Assembly (NCBI GenBank): GCA_016000265.1
Contig: JAECRL010000016.1
Coordinates: forward strand, 34,967-98,966
Direction: 5' to 3'
Length of the DNA stretch: 64,000 bases
Origin: Burkholderiales bacterium
Lineage (GTDB): Bacteria; Pseudomonadota; Gammaproteobacteria; Burkholderiales; Burkholderiaceae_C
In this document: one piece after another, positions 40,419 to 49,600 of the stretch
Layout: each line of letters begins with the position of its first letter
Numbering within the stretch: position 1 is the stretch's first letter
The notes under the pieces: model-generated
Databases searched by the model: none
Seen by the model: the letters and a program-made list of their open reading frames with translations, nothing else
What the model was told of the DNA's origin: nothing
Program-made: the position numbers and the translations under genes

Positions 40419-41179
40419 GCGCGCCAGCCCGTGTCGGTGCGGTCGAGCTTGCGGATGAGGGCCGGCCACACGAAAGCGCCGCCCATGCCACCGGTCTGAA
40501 CCTTCATCGCGTGGGCCACGCCTTGCACGATTTGCGGGTTGACCTCGGTCAGGGGCGCGCCGCCACTTTGGGCGGCCAGCTGGATCTGGCAGGTGCTCTC
40601 GAAGATGTGCATGTTGAGGAAGGCGTCGGCGATGGTGCGGCCCACGGTCAGCAGGCCGTGGTTGCGCAGCATGAGGAAGTTGTTGGGCCCCAAGTCGGCC
40701 TGCAGGCGCGGCTTTTCGTCTTCGCGGAAGGCCACGCCTTCGTAGTCGTGGTACGCCAGCGAAGCCAGCACGAAGGTGCTTTGCTGCGAGATGGGCAGCA
40801 CGCCATCGCGCTGGGCGGAGACGCCCACGCCGGCGCGCGTGTGGGTGTGCAGCACGCAGCCGGCGTCTTCACGCACGGCGTGGATGGCGCTGTGGATGGT
40901 GAAGCCCGCCGGGTTGACGGGGAAGGGCGAGTCGCTGAGCTTGTTGCAGTCCTGATCGACCTTGACGAGGCTGGAGGCGGTGATCTCGTCGAACATCATC
41001 CCGTAGGGGTTGATGAGGAAGTGGTGCTCGGGGCCGGGGAGGCGCGCCGAGATGTGGGTGAAGACGAGGTCGCTCCAGCCGTACAGGGCGACGAGGCGAT
41101 AGGCCGCAGCCAGGTCCAGCCGCAGCTGCCATTCTTCGGGGCTGACGTGGTTTTGCAAGGTGGGGTTGGGGGTGCTCAT
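40415..41179 (-). CDS. Class II aldolase/adducin-family protein
   Basis: A 254-residue cytoplasmic zinc enzyme of the class II aldolase fold. Metal-binding histidines are seen in CVLHTHTRAGVGV and LRNHGLLTVG; LINPYGMMFDEITASSLVKV is the family's phosphate/substrate-loop region. Members cleave or epimerise small sugar phosphates or act on related oxo-acids; here the lack of a sugar kinase and the neighbouring malonyl-CoA synthase favour a non-sugar role. Its start lies 12 bases after the stop of that synthase. Confidence 0.88.
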   Translation of the reverse strand: MSTPNPTLQNHVSPEEWQLRLDLAAAYRLVALYGWSDLVFTHISARLPGPEHHFLINPYGMMFDEITASSLVKVDQDCNKLSDSPFPVNPAGFTIHSAIHAVREDAGCVLHTHTRAGVGVSAQRDGVLPISQQSTFVLASLAYHDYEGVAFREDEKPRLQADLGPNNFLMLRNHGLLTVGRTIADAFLNMHIFESTCQIQLAAQSGGAPLTEVNPQIVQGVAHAMKVQTGGMGGAFVWPALIRKLDRTDTGWRA

Positions 41180-41190
41180 GATGGGGTTCC

Positions 41191-42747
41191 TCAGGAGCCG
41201 GTGCGGGCCTGGAAGGTGTTGACGAAGCGCTGGCGCAGCAGGTTTTTCTGCACCTTGCCCATGGCGTTGCGCGGCAGCTCGTCCACCACGAAAACGCGCT
41301 TGGGGCATTTGTAGCCCGACAGCTGCTGTTTGATGGCCTGCACGATGGCGGGCTCTTGCAGCGCGTGCCCGGCTTGGGCCACCAGCACGGCCACCACGCC
41401 TTCGCCGAAGTCCGGGTGAGGCACACCGATGACGGCGGACTCGGCCACGCCGCTCAGGCGGTCGAGGTGGCCTTCGACTTCGGCCGGGTAGACGTTGAGG
41501 CCGCCGGTGATGACCAGGTCCTTGGCGCGGCCGATGAGCTGCAGGTGACCGTGCGACTCGATGCGGCCGACGTCGCCGGTGCGGAACCAGCCGTCGGCGG
41601 TGAAGGATTCGGCGGTCTGCTCGGGCAGGCCCAGGTAGCCTTGGAAGACGTTGGGGCCTTGCACCTCGACGTGGCCCGGGGTGCCGTCTTCGGTGTGCTT
41701 GCCGTGGTCGTCAACGATGCGCAGGCCCACGCCGGGCAGGGGGCGGCCCACGGTGCCACCGATGCGCTCGCCCTCGCTGGCGCGGCAGGGGTTGGAGCAC
41801 AGCATGCCCGTCTCGCTCATGCCGTAGCGCTCCAGGATGGTGTGGCCGGTTTGCCGCGGGAAGGCGTCGAAGGTCGCGGGCAGCAAGGGGGCGGAGCCGC
41901 TGATGAACAGGCGCATGTGGGCCGTGGCCTGGGTGTCGAAGCTCGGGGTCTGCAGCAGCCGGGTGTAGAGGGTGGGCACGCCCATGAACACGGTGGCTCG
42001 GGGGGCTTGCGCGTCCTGGATCTGGGCCCGCACCTCGGCGGGGTCGAAGGCGTTGAGCCAGCGCATGGGCGTGCCCGAGAGCAGCGCGCAGTGGCAGGCC
42101 ACGAACAAGCCGTGGATGTGGAAGGTGGGCAGGGCGTGGACCAGGCAGTCGTCGTGTCGCCAGTCCCAGTGGCGCAGCAGCGTGCGCGCGTTGCTCAGCA
42201 GGTTGCTGTGCGTGAGCAGGGCGCCTTTGCTGCGCCCGGTGGTGCCCGAGGTGTAGAGGATGGCGGCCAGGTCGGTGGGCTGGCGCACGGCGGGGGCGTG
42301 CTCGTCGCTGTGCAGCGCGGCGTGGGCCAGCAGGCTGCCGTTGCGCTGCGTGCCCAGGGTGAACAGGTGGCCGACCTGGCTGTGCGCGGCCAGCGGGATC
42401 ACCCACTCCTGGTCTTGCGGGCGGCACACGAGCACGGCGGGGTGGGCGTCGCTCAGGAAGTGATTGAGCTCGGCGGCGCGGCAGGCCGGGTTCAGCGGCA
42501 ACCAGGCGCAGCCAGCGCGCAGCGTGGCGAGGTACAGCACCAGCGACTCGACCGACTTGTCGACGTGGGCGGCCACCACCGGCGGGTGGTCGTCGCGCTC
42601 GTGCAGGCGCAGGCTCTCCAGCAGGTTGGCCACCATGGCCGTGGCGCGGTCGAGGTCGTCCCAGCTCCAGGTGCCCGAGTCGGTGAGGATGGCGGCGTCC
42701 TGACGCGTGGCCGGCCAGGCGCTTTGCAGTGCGGTGAACAGGTTCAT
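41191..42747 (-). CDS. matB: Malonyl-CoA synthetase (AMP-forming)
   Basis: A 518-residue ANL-superfamily ligase. AMP-binding P-loop LYTSGTTGRSKGALLTHSNL, A5 motif RYGMSETGMLCSNPC and GERIGGTVGRPLPGVGLRI match malonyl-CoA synthetases, which activate malonate to malonyl-CoA. Hinge TGDVGRIESHGHLQLIGRAK and the C-terminal catalytic Lys (in MGKVQKN) are intact. It is followed by a class II aldolase and a coupled unknown gene, an unusual partner set. No malonyl-CoA decarboxylase (matA) or malonate transporter is visible. Confidence 0.88.
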   Translation of the reverse strand: MNLFTALQSAWPATRQDAAILTDSGTWSWDDLDRATAMVANLLESLRLHERDDHPPVVAAHVDKSVESLVLYLATLRAGCAWLPLNPACRAAELNHFLSDAHPAVLVCRPQDQEWVIPLAAHSQVGHLFTLGTQRNGSLLAHAALHSDEHAPAVRQPTDLAAILYTSGTTGRSKGALLTHSNLLSNARTLLRHWDWRHDDCLVHALPTFHIHGLFVACHCALLSGTPMRWLNAFDPAEVRAQIQDAQAPRATVFMGVPTLYTRLLQTPSFDTQATAHMRLFISGSAPLLPATFDAFPRQTGHTILERYGMSETGMLCSNPCRASEGERIGGTVGRPLPGVGLRIVDDHGKHTEDGTPGHVEVQGPNVFQGYLGLPEQTAESFTADGWFRTGDVGRIESHGHLQLIGRAKDLVITGGLNVYPAEVEGHLDRLSGVAESAVIGVPHPDFGEGVVAVLVAQAGHALQEPAIVQAIKQQLSGYKCPKRVFVVDELPRNAMGKVQKNLLRQRFVNTFQARTGS

Positions 42748-42788
42748 GGGGTGCGGCTCCCGAGTCGATGCCAGGGCGCTACGGTAAC

Positions 42789-45152
42789 TCAAGCCGCGTC
42801 GTTTGCCGCCTGGGGAGACGCCGGGGCGCCTTCGCCACCGATGGCCTCGTGGCTGTGCAGCGTCACGCGGTTGCGGCCCAGGCGCTTGGAGGCATAGAGG
42901 GCCTCGTCGGCCTGGCCCAGCATGGCGTCGACGCCGTGGTGTTCAGGGCGCCATTGCACCGCGCCGATGCTGACGGTGGCGTAGATGGTGCTGCTGCCGT
43001 GTTCGATGGGGCGCTGGTCCAGCGTGGCGCGCACGCGCTCCAGGGCGTGCATGGCCTCGTCTTGCGGGGTGTTGCTGAGCAGCACGGCGAACTCTTCGCC
43101 CCCGATGCGCGCGGCGGTGTCGCTGTCGCGCAGGGACTCGCGCAGGACGTCGGAGAACACCTTGAGCACGGCGTCGCCCGCGGCGTGGCCATGGGTGTCG
43201 TTGATGTGCTTGAAGTGGTCCAGGTCCATCAGCGCCACGGTCAGCGGCGTGCCGTAGCGGCGGGTCTGGGCCAGTGCGGCGTCGGCCACGTCGAAGAACT
43301 GGCGCCGGTTGGCCAGGCCGGTGAGGGTGTCCCGGCTGGCCAGGCGCTTGAGCTCTTCTTCGGCGTTGACCCGGGCGGTCTCCTGGTCGCGGGCGTGGAA
43401 CAGGGTGCCCAGCGTCACCACCAGGGGCTCGAGCAACTGCACGGTCTGCTCGTCGAAGTCCTCCGGGCGGTTGCCCAACCCGATCATGCCCACCACCTTG
43501 TTGTCAAAGCGGATGGGCAGGCCCAGGAAGTTGCGCAGCTCGACGCGGTGTTCGGGCAGCCCCGAGGGCACGGGGTGGCGAACCGGGTGGTTGATGAGCA
43601 CGACCTCGTTGGTCTGGATGGCTTGGCAGAAGGGCCCATCGAGCTCGCGCAACGGCTTGCTCAGGGTGTCTTGCCAGTGTGCATCGGACAGCGTGGGGAT
43701 GAGCAGCGAGGGCCGCCCGTCGGCGCCGTGCCGCACGATGCCGATGAAGCCGAAGTGGCAGTCGCTGATGCGCAGCAGGGGCTCGAACAGCGCCTCGCAG
43801 GCCTCTTGCACGCTGCGGTTGAGCAAGAAGGAGGTCTGGGCCTGGTTGAGCAGGTCCAGCAGCTGGCGCTGGCGGTTGCGCAGGGCTTCTTTCTGCTTGT
43901 CTTCGGTGATGTCGATGAGGGTGCCGACCACGCGACGCGGCTCGCCCCGGCGGTCGTGCTCGACCACGCGCCCGTAGCTGCGCATCCAGACGTAGTGGCC
44001 GCGCTTGTGCCGGATGCGGTACTCCACGGCGACGACGTCGGACTGCCGGTCGCGGTAGCTCTGGGTGGCGCGCTCCATCGCCATGCGGTCGTGCGGGTGG
44101 ACCATGTCGGTCCACACCAGCTGGCTGTGCTCCAGCTCGTCTTCGCGGTAGCCCAGCATGGCCGCGGCGCGGGTGTTGAGCACGCGCTCCTGTGTGGGCA
44201 CGTTGAGGTCCCAGGTGCCGATGCGGGCGGACTCCAGTGCCAGGTAGAGGCGCTCCTTGGTCGACTCGATGGACGACTCCAGCTGCTTCTGACGGGTCAG
44301 GTCGAAGAGGTAGCCGCGGATGCGCCGCACCCGGCCTTGCGCATCCCGGTCGGCCTGGGTGACCTGGTTGATCCAGCGGGCGTGACGCCCCTGGGGTTGC
44401 AGGCGGTAGCTCACCTCCAGGGTGGGCAGGTCACCGACCTGGTGGCTGCTGAGCGCGGTGCGAAACAGCTCCTGGTCTTCCGGGTGGACGATGCTGTCGA
44501 AGGGGCACCCGGCGCGGAGTTCGGTGGCGAGGGCCTCGCCGAGCAGCGACTCGAGGTTGGCCGACAGGTGGCTGGGGCGGTGGGGCGGGGCGGCATCCCA
44601 CACGATGGCGCCGACCGGGCCCTCGGAGAACAACGCCCGCTCCTGCTGCGTGCGCTGGCGCTCCTGGCGCAGCCTCAGGTGGTCGTGCGCCATCTCGGTG
44701 AAGCGCGCCAGGTGCGCGAGCTTGCGCTCGTCGAAGTCGTGGCGCGGACGCTGATCCAGCACGGCCAGGGTGCCGATGACCTGCCCCTCGAAGACCAGGG
44801 GCATGCCGGCGTAAAACCGCATGGCGGGGATGCGCTGGCTCACCAGGGGCAGGTCGGCGAAGCGCTCGTCCAGGCGCAGGTCGTGCGCCAGGATGGCGCG
44901 CCCCGAGGTCACGATGTGCGAGCACAGGCTCTGCGAGCGCTCCCAGTCGAGGTGGTGGGTGCCGTGACGGGCCTTGAACCAGATGCGATCGCGCCCCACC
45001 AGGGCGATGACGCAGATGGGCAGGTCGAGCACCTCGGCGGTCGTCGTGGCCAGCCGCTGCAGCGCCTCGTCGTCATCGGCCTCGAGCAGGCCCAACCGGT
45101 CCAGAACGGCCAGTCTGAGTTCTTCGTCCCGGGGCGGGGCGGCTGCGGGCAT
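42789..45152 (-). CDS. Diguanylate cyclase with GAF-PAS-PAS-GAF sensor region
   Basis: A 787-residue cytoplasmic sensor cyclase. Domains in order: GAF (about 15-160), PAS (175-290), PAS/PAC (300-430, HKRGHYVWMRSYGRVVEHDR), GAF (450-605), GGDEF (615-780). The active site is GGEEF in RIGGEEFAVLL, and the inhibitory I-site RDSD lies five residues before it, so product inhibition by c-di-GMP is expected. The ATG at 45152 is preceded by CGGAG; a TTG further upstream is less likely. No membrane segment or output partner is seen. Confidence 0.93.
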   Translation of the reverse strand: MPAAAPPRDEELRLAVLDRLGLLEADDDEALQRLATTTAEVLDLPICVIALVGRDRIWFKARHGTHHLDWERSQSLCSHIVTSGRAILAHDLRLDERFADLPLVSQRIPAMRFYAGMPLVFEGQVIGTLAVLDQRPRHDFDERKLAHLARFTEMAHDHLRLRQERQRTQQERALFSEGPVGAIVWDAAPPHRPSHLSANLESLLGEALATELRAGCPFDSIVHPEDQELFRTALSSHQVGDLPTLEVSYRLQPQGRHARWINQVTQADRDAQGRVRRIRGYLFDLTRQKQLESSIESTKERLYLALESARIGTWDLNVPTQERVLNTRAAAMLGYREDELEHSQLVWTDMVHPHDRMAMERATQSYRDRQSDVVAVEYRIRHKRGHYVWMRSYGRVVEHDRRGEPRRVVGTLIDITEDKQKEALRNRQRQLLDLLNQAQTSFLLNRSVQEACEALFEPLLRISDCHFGFIGIVRHGADGRPSLLIPTLSDAHWQDTLSKPLRELDGPFCQAIQTNEVVLINHPVRHPVPSGLPEHRVELRNFLGLPIRFDNKVVGMIGLGNRPEDFDEQTVQLLEPLVVTLGTLFHARDQETARVNAEEELKRLASRDTLTGLANRRQFFDVADAALAQTRRYGTPLTVALMDLDHFKHINDTHGHAAGDAVLKVFSDVLRESLRDSDTAARIGGEEFAVLLSNTPQDEAMHALERVRATLDQRPIEHGSSTIYATVSIGAVQWRPEHHGVDAMLGQADEALYASKRLGRNRVTLHSHEAIGGEGAPASPQAANDAA

Positions 45153-45236
45153 GCGGCGGGACTCCGTGTCGGCGTGGGCGTTGGGGCAACGGCACGGCAA
45201 GGTCCGGCCATTGCGACCCGACGCCCTCCCGTGGAC

Positions 45237-45247
45237 AACATCATGTT
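45237..45247. promoter_or_regulatory. Short dyad in the cyclase upstream region
   Basis: AACAT-C-ATGTT, perfect 5-base arms, 85 bases upstream of the GGDEF gene start. Significance is uncertain because such short dyads occur by chance. Confidence 0.2.
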
Positions 45248-45391
45248 ACAAGTTGCCGTCCACGGGGGCGAGGGCCTGCGCGGCTTTTTTGAGCGACTTG
45301 GGGTGTTTGCCCCATCCCCTTTTCAGGTGATGAAGGATGACGGTTTGTGACGTGGGCCGCCCGCCACAAACGGGTCCAAAAGGCGACGCCC

Positions 45392-47059
45392 TCAGACGTC
45401 GATCGCCGCGGCCGAGCCGGCCTGTTTGCGCAACTCGAACTTCTGGATCTTGCCGGTCGAGGTTTTGGGCAACTCGCCGAACACCACCGCACGCGGGATC
45501 TTGAAGCCCGCCAGGTGCAGGCGGCAGTGCGCCACGATGTCGGCGGCCGTGACCTGGGCGCCGGCCTTGAGCTCGATGAAGGCGCAGGGCGTTTCGCCCC
45601 ACTTCTCGTCGGGCTTGGCGACCACGGCGGCGGCCATCACGGCGGGGTGGCGGTAGAGCACGTCCTCGACCTCGATGGACGAGATGTTCTCGCCGCCCGA
45701 GATGATGATGTCCTTGCTGCGGTCCTTGATCTTGACGTAGCCGTCGGGGTACATGACGGCCAGGTCGCCCGTGTGGAACCAGCCGCCGGCGAAGGCCTCC
45801 TGCGTCGCCTTGGGGTTCTTGAGGTAACCCTTCATGGTGATGTTGCCGCGGAACATGATCTCGCCCATGGTCTCGCCATCGGCGGGCACGGGCTGCAGGG
45901 TCAGCGGGTCGCGCACGCTGATGCCGCGCTGCAGGTGGTAGTTCACGCCCTGGCGTGCGTTCAGGCGGGCGCGTTCGCCCACATCGAGCAGGTCCCAGGC
46001 CTCGTGCTGCACGCACACCGCGGCGGGGCCGTAGATTTCGGTCAGGCCGTAGACGTGGGTGAGGTCGAAGCCCATCTGCTCCATGCCCTCGATCATGGCG
46101 GCGGGGGGCGCGGCGCCGGCCACCATGGCCTTGACCTTCTGGCCGTCCTGGCGCGACAGGCCCTGCTTGAGTTCGGCCGGGGCGGCCACCATGGCGGCGT
46201 GCACGATGGGGGCGCCGCAGTAGTGGGTCACGCCGTGCGCGCGGATGGCGTCGAAGATGGCCTTCGGGTCTACGCGGCGCAGGCAGACGTTGACGCCCGC
46301 GCGCGCAGCCACCGTCCAGGGGAAGCACCAGCCGTTGCAGTGGAACATGGGCAGCGTCCACAGGTAGACGGCGTGCTTGGGCATGTCCCATTCGAGGATG
46401 TTGGAGACGGCGTTCATGGCCGCGCCGCGGTGGTGGTAGACCACGCCCTTGGGGTTGCCGGTGGTGCCCGAGGTGTAGTTCAGGCTGATGGCGTCCCACT
46501 CGTCGGCGGGCAGTTGCCACTCGAAGTGGGCGTCGCCCTCGGCCACGAGCTGCTCGTACGTCAGGCTGCCGATGCGCTCGGCCTGGCCGGTGAACAACGC
46601 GTCTTCGGCGTCGATGACCAGCAGCGGCTCGGTGCGCTGGCGCAGCTGGAGCGCGGCGGTGACGGTGGCGCTGAATTCAGGGTCGACGACGATGGCGCGG
46701 GCCTCGCCGTGGTCGAGCATGAAGGCGATGGCTTCGGGGTCAAGCCGGGTGTTGAGCGTGTTGAGCACCGCGCCCGACATCGGGATGCCGAAGTGGGCCT
46801 CGACCATGGGCGGGGTGTTGGGCAGCATGACGGCGACGGTGTCGCCCTGGCCGATGCCGCGACGCTGCAGGGCGCTGGCGAGCTGTTTGCAGCGGGTGTG
46901 GGTCTGGGCCCAGGTCTGCCTGAGTGATCCGTGGACGATGGCGGTGCGCTCGGGGTAGACGGCGGCCGTGCGTTCCAGGAAGGACAGGGGGGTGAAGGTC
47001 GCGAAGTTGGCTTCGGTCTTCGGCAGGTCTTGCGCGTAGATGTTGGGGGTCTGGGACAT
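45392..47059 (-). CDS. Long/medium-chain acyl-CoA synthetase (AMP-binding)
   Basis: A 555-residue ANL ligase that activates a carboxylic acid to its CoA thioester. ATP-binding loop [20 protein letters not shown], gate region [18 protein letters not shown]5 [10 protein letters not shown], hinge [17 protein letters not shown] and catalytic Lys in [12 protein letters not shown] are complete. The pattern resembles AlkK-type fatty or aromatic acyl-CoA synthetases; the chain length cannot be fixed by eye. ATG at 47059 is preceded by CGGAGAAA. Separate from the matB unit (239 bases between the cyclase start and this stop). Confidence 0.92.
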   Translation of the reverse strand: MSQTPNIYAQDLPKTEANFATFTPLSFLERTAAVYPERTAIVHGSLRQTWAQTHTRCKQLASALQRRGIGQGDTVAVMLPNTPPMVEAHFGIPMSGAVLNTLNTRLDPEAIAFMLDHGEARAIVVDPEFSATVTAALQLRQRTEPLLVIDAEDALFTGQAERIGSLTYEQLVAEGDAHFEWQLPADEWDAISLNYTSGTTGNPKGVVYHHRGAAMNAVSNILEWDMPKHAVYLWTLPMFHCNGWCFPWTVAARAGVNVCLRRVDPKAIFDAIRAHGVTHYCGAPIVHAAMVAAPAELKQGLSRQDGQKVKAMVAGAAPPAAMIEGMEQMGFDLTHVYGLTEIYGPAAVCVQHEAWDLLDVGERARLNARQGVNYHLQRGISVRDPLTLQPVPADGETMGEIMFRGNITMKGYLKNPKATQEAFAGGWFHTGDLAVMYPDGYVKIKDRSKDIIISGGENISSIEVEDVLYRHPAVMAAAVVAKPDEKWGETPCAFIELKAGAQVTAADIVAHCRLHLAGFKIPRAVVFGELPKTSTGKIQKFELRKQAGSAAAIDV

Positions 47060-47138
47060 GGGGTTTCTCCGTTGGACACCGGCCCCTTGTGGGAGCCAAC
47101 GACCATCGTGCCCCAGGTGCACACGGGTTTGAATCGGG

Positions 47139-47399
47139 CTATTCCCCCGTAACGGAAGGGGGCATGGCCCCCTCCTCGGGCTCGACCCGGATGCGCACCC
47201 CCGCCATGCTCACCACCTGGCCGGCGCGGATCTTGGCGGTCTTGCGCAGCTCCTGCTGGCCGTCCACCTGCACCAGGCCGTCGGCCACCATCAGCTTGGC
47301 CTGGCCGCCGCTGTTGGCCAGGCTGCAGGCCTTGAGCAGGCGGTCGAGGGTGATGAATTCGCCGCGCAGCGGGAAGGAGATCTGTTGGAGTCGGGACAT
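47139..47399 (-). CDS. S4-domain RNA-binding protein (YbcJ-like)
   Basis: An 86-residue protein made almost entirely of one S4 fold: ITLDRLLKACSLANSGGQAK, VADGLVQVDGQQELRKTAKI, RAGQVVSMAGVRIRV. It matches the YbcJ/YaaA small S4 family, which binds structured RNA and may act in ribosome assembly. The C-terminal ten residues are acidic. It lies 79 bases downstream of the acyl-CoA synthetase start region and is read in the same direction. Confidence 0.9.
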   Translation of the reverse strand: MSRLQQISFPLRGEFITLDRLLKACSLANSGGQAKLMVADGLVQVDGQQELRKTAKIRAGQVVSMAGVRIRVEPEEGAMPPSVTGE

Positions 47400-47585
47400 G
47401 AGGGGGAGGGGCAGGGAGGGCGTGAAGGCGGCGTCGGGATCAGGGAAAACCGGCGTGCTGCGATGCTGCGCGCATGGCAGGGAGCAGGCACAATGGCGTG
47501 ATTGTGGTGTGCGGCGTTTTCAGATGCAGTCCGGTACGCTCGCGACATTGTCACCCCCGGCCCGACCTGAAGGCCCCTTCGCTCC

Positions 47586-47978
47586 ATGAAAAAGACCGAC
47601 CTCGTCAAGAACCTGGGCCTCAAGATCAAGGGCCAGATGCAGAAATCCGCGATCCCCGGTCGCTTCGCCGAAGGCTCGACCGCCGTGCCCGACCGCCGTG
47701 AGCAGCGCAAGCTCGATCAGGCCGCTGGCCTGGTGCCGTTCGCCGTCAAGCTGCACGCCGAGCTGGTCGAGCGCCTGCGTGTGCTGGCGTTGGCCGAAGG
47801 CGTCGGCGTCAACGAGCTGACCGAGCGCCTGTTGCGCGCCGGCCTGGGCGGTGCGGCGGCGAGTTCTCCGGCTGCGGCCAAGGACGTCCCTGCCAAGAAA
47901 GCACCCGCCAAGAAGGCGGTTGCCAAGAAAGTCGTTGCCAAGAAGGCTGTTGCCAAGAAGGCCGCGCCCCAGTCCTGA
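47586..47978 (+). CDS. Small protein with RHH-like core and AKK-repeat tail
   Basis: A 130-residue protein of unknown role. Residues 45-90 (LVPFAVKLHAELVERLRVLA, GVGVNELTERLLRAG) look like a ribbon-helix-helix or similar short DNA-binding unit. The last 40 residues are an Ala/Lys tail with five AKKxx pentapeptides, like histone H1-type tails in bacteria. The N-terminus is basic (KKTDLVKNLGLKIKGQMQK). A role in nucleoid binding is inferred only from composition. Confidence 0.8.
   Translation: MKKTDLVKNLGLKIKGQMQKSAIPGRFAEGSTAVPDRREQRKLDQAAGLVPFAVKLHAELVERLRVLALAEGVGVNELTERLLRAGLGGAAASSPAAAKDVPAKKAPAKKAVAKKVVAKKAVAKKAAPQS
47892..47966 (+). repeat. Five 15-base tandem repeats encoding AKKxx
   Basis: GCCAAGAAA/G plus two variable codons, five units in a row with a constant GCC-AAG-AAR core and variation in the last two codons. 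Such arrays can expand or contract by slippage and change tail length between strains. Confidence 0.85.
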
Positions 47979-48007
47979 TCCCGCCGTCCTGCCCGATGGA
48001 GACCCGC

Positions 48008-49480
48008 ATGAACCGACCCATGATGCACCTCGTTGACCCGAAGACCGGCGAATCCAACCCCGAGGACATCCGCCGCGTCTTCGAATCTCAGGAAGTCACC
48101 GCCGTGGCCTGGCGCGAGTCCACCATCGCCGAGCGCATCGCGCGCCTCAAGAAGCTGCGCGACGCCATGATGTCGCGCCGCGAGGCCTTCTACGCGGCGT
48201 TCCAGAAGGATTACCGCAAGCCCTCGTCCGAGGTCGAAGCCACCGAGTTCATGCCGGTGCTCGACGAGATCCGCCACACCATCGGCAGCCTGCGCAAGTG
48301 GGCCCAGCCCAAGCGCGTGTGGCCGACCATGGCCACGGCCTTCACGCAGAGCTGGATCGAATACCAGCCGCGTGGCCGCGTGCTGATCATCGCGCCCTGG
48401 AACTTCCCGCTCAACCTGTGCTTCGGCCCGCTGGTGTCGGCCCTGGCCGCCGGCAACACCGTCATCCTCAAGCCTTCTGAGATGACGCCCGCCGTCAGCG
48501 CCGTGATGGCCGAGGTCATCGCCGAGCTGTTCCCCGCCAACGAGGTGGCCCTGTTCGAAGGCAGCCTGCCCACCTCGCAGGTGCTGCTGGAGCTGCCCTT
48601 CGACCACATCTTCTTCACCGGCTCGCCCGCCGTCGGCAAGGTGGTCATGGCCGCGGCCGCCAAGCACCTCACCAGCGTGACGCTGGAGCTGGGCGGCAAG
48701 TCGCCCGTCATCGTCGACGAGACCGCCGACCTCAAGCTCGCCGCCGAGACCCTGATGTGGGGCAAGCTGGCCAACTGCGGCCAGATCTGCGTGGCGCCCG
48801 ACCACGTCTTCGTGCACGAGTCGGTCAAGGACCGCTTCGTGGCGGCCTGCCGCGCCGTCATCGCCGATCGCTACGGCAGCACGCCCGAAGCGCAGCGCAA
48901 CAGCCCGCACTTCGCGCGCGTCATCAACCAGCGCCACACCCAGCGCATCGCCGGCTTGCTGCAGGACGCGCAAAAGCGCGGCGCCAAGGTCGTGCTGGGC
49001 GGCGAGGTGGACGTCTCTCAGTGCTACGTGGCGCCCACGCTGCTGGAGCAGGTGCCCGATGAGGCCAGCATCATGTCCGAAGAGATCTTCGGGCCGGTGC
49101 TGCCCGTCATCCCCTACCGCGACCTCGCCAAGGTGGTGGCCGAGATCAACGCCAACCCCAAGCCCCTGGCGCTGTACCTCTTCAGCACCGACAAGGCCCG
49201 CACCCGCCAGGTCATCGGGCAGACCAGCTCGGGCGGCGTGGCCATCAACCACTGCGTGCTGCACTACGCGCACGGCAACCTGCCATTTGGCGGCGTGAAC
49301 AACTCCGGCATCGGCAGCGCCCACGGCGTGTTCGGCTTCAAGGCCTTCTCGCACGAGCGCGCGGTGCTGAAGTCCGGCCCGGTGCTCATGGCCAAGCTGT
49401 TCTTCCCGCCTTACACGGGGCTCAAGCAAAAGCTCATCCGCTGGACGGTGGATTCGCTCAAGCTGCCGTCGTTGTTCTGA
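48008..49480 (+). CDS. Aldehyde dehydrogenase (class 3-like)
   Basis: A 490-residue NAD(P)-dependent aldehyde dehydrogenase. Cofactor motif FTGSPAVGK, general base Glu in LELGGKSPVIVD, catalytic Cys in LANCGQICVAPD, EIFGPVLPV and the C-terminal FPPYTGLKQKLIRWTVDSLK, which resembles the membrane-associating end of class 3/fatty aldehyde dehydrogenases. Similar genes are annotated as coniferyl aldehyde or alkanal dehydrogenases. The start at 48008 is preceded by GGAGA at five bases; 47996 is an alternative. The substrate is probably a fatty or aromatic aldehyde. Confidence 0.9.
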   Translation: MNRPMMHLVDPKTGESNPEDIRRVFESQEVTAVAWRESTIAERIARLKKLRDAMMSRREAFYAAFQKDYRKPSSEVEATEFMPVLDEIRHTIGSLRKWAQPKRVWPTMATAFTQSWIEYQPRGRVLIIAPWNFPLNLCFGPLVSALAAGNTVILKPSEMTPAVSAVMAEVIAELFPANEVALFEGSLPTSQVLLELPFDHIFFTGSPAVGKVVMAAAAKHLTSVTLELGGKSPVIVDETADLKLAAETLMWGKLANCGQICVAPDHVFVHESVKDRFVAACRAVIADRYGSTPEAQRNSPHFARVINQRHTQRIAGLLQDAQKRGAKVVLGGEVDVSQCYVAPTLLEQVPDEASIMSEEIFGPVLPVIPYRDLAKVVAEINANPKPLALYLFSTDKARTRQVIGQTSSGGVAINHCVLHYAHGNLPFGGVNNSGIGSAHGVFGFKAFSHERAVLKSGPVLMAKLFFPPYTGLKQKLIRWTVDSLKLPSLF

Positions 49481-49532
49481 CGCCTGGGGCTTCCCGGGTG
49501 TCTTGCGGGTGTCGTCGGGTCCCATCCTGACC

Positions 49533-49538
49533 GATAAT
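49533..49538 (+). promoter_or_regulatory. Possible -10 box of the liv operon
   Basis: GATAAT 22 bases before the hairpin that precedes livH. No good -35 at the normal distance, so support is weak. Confidence 0.3.
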
Positions 49539-49559
49539 CCCGGCACTTCCGATGGACAC

Positions 49560-49584
49560 AGCCCGCCACCCTGGCGGGCTTTTT
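49560..49584 (+). terminator. Hairpin with T-run just upstream of livH
   Basis: Stem AGCCCGCCA / TGGCGGGCT with a CCC loop, followed by four further T. It sits 80 bases after the aldehyde dehydrogenase stop and ends 16 bases before the livH start. It may simply end that gene's transcript, or act as an attenuator in the liv leader if transcription begins near the GATAAT box. Confidence 0.75.
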
Positions 49585-49600
49585 GCATGACGTCAGCCCC

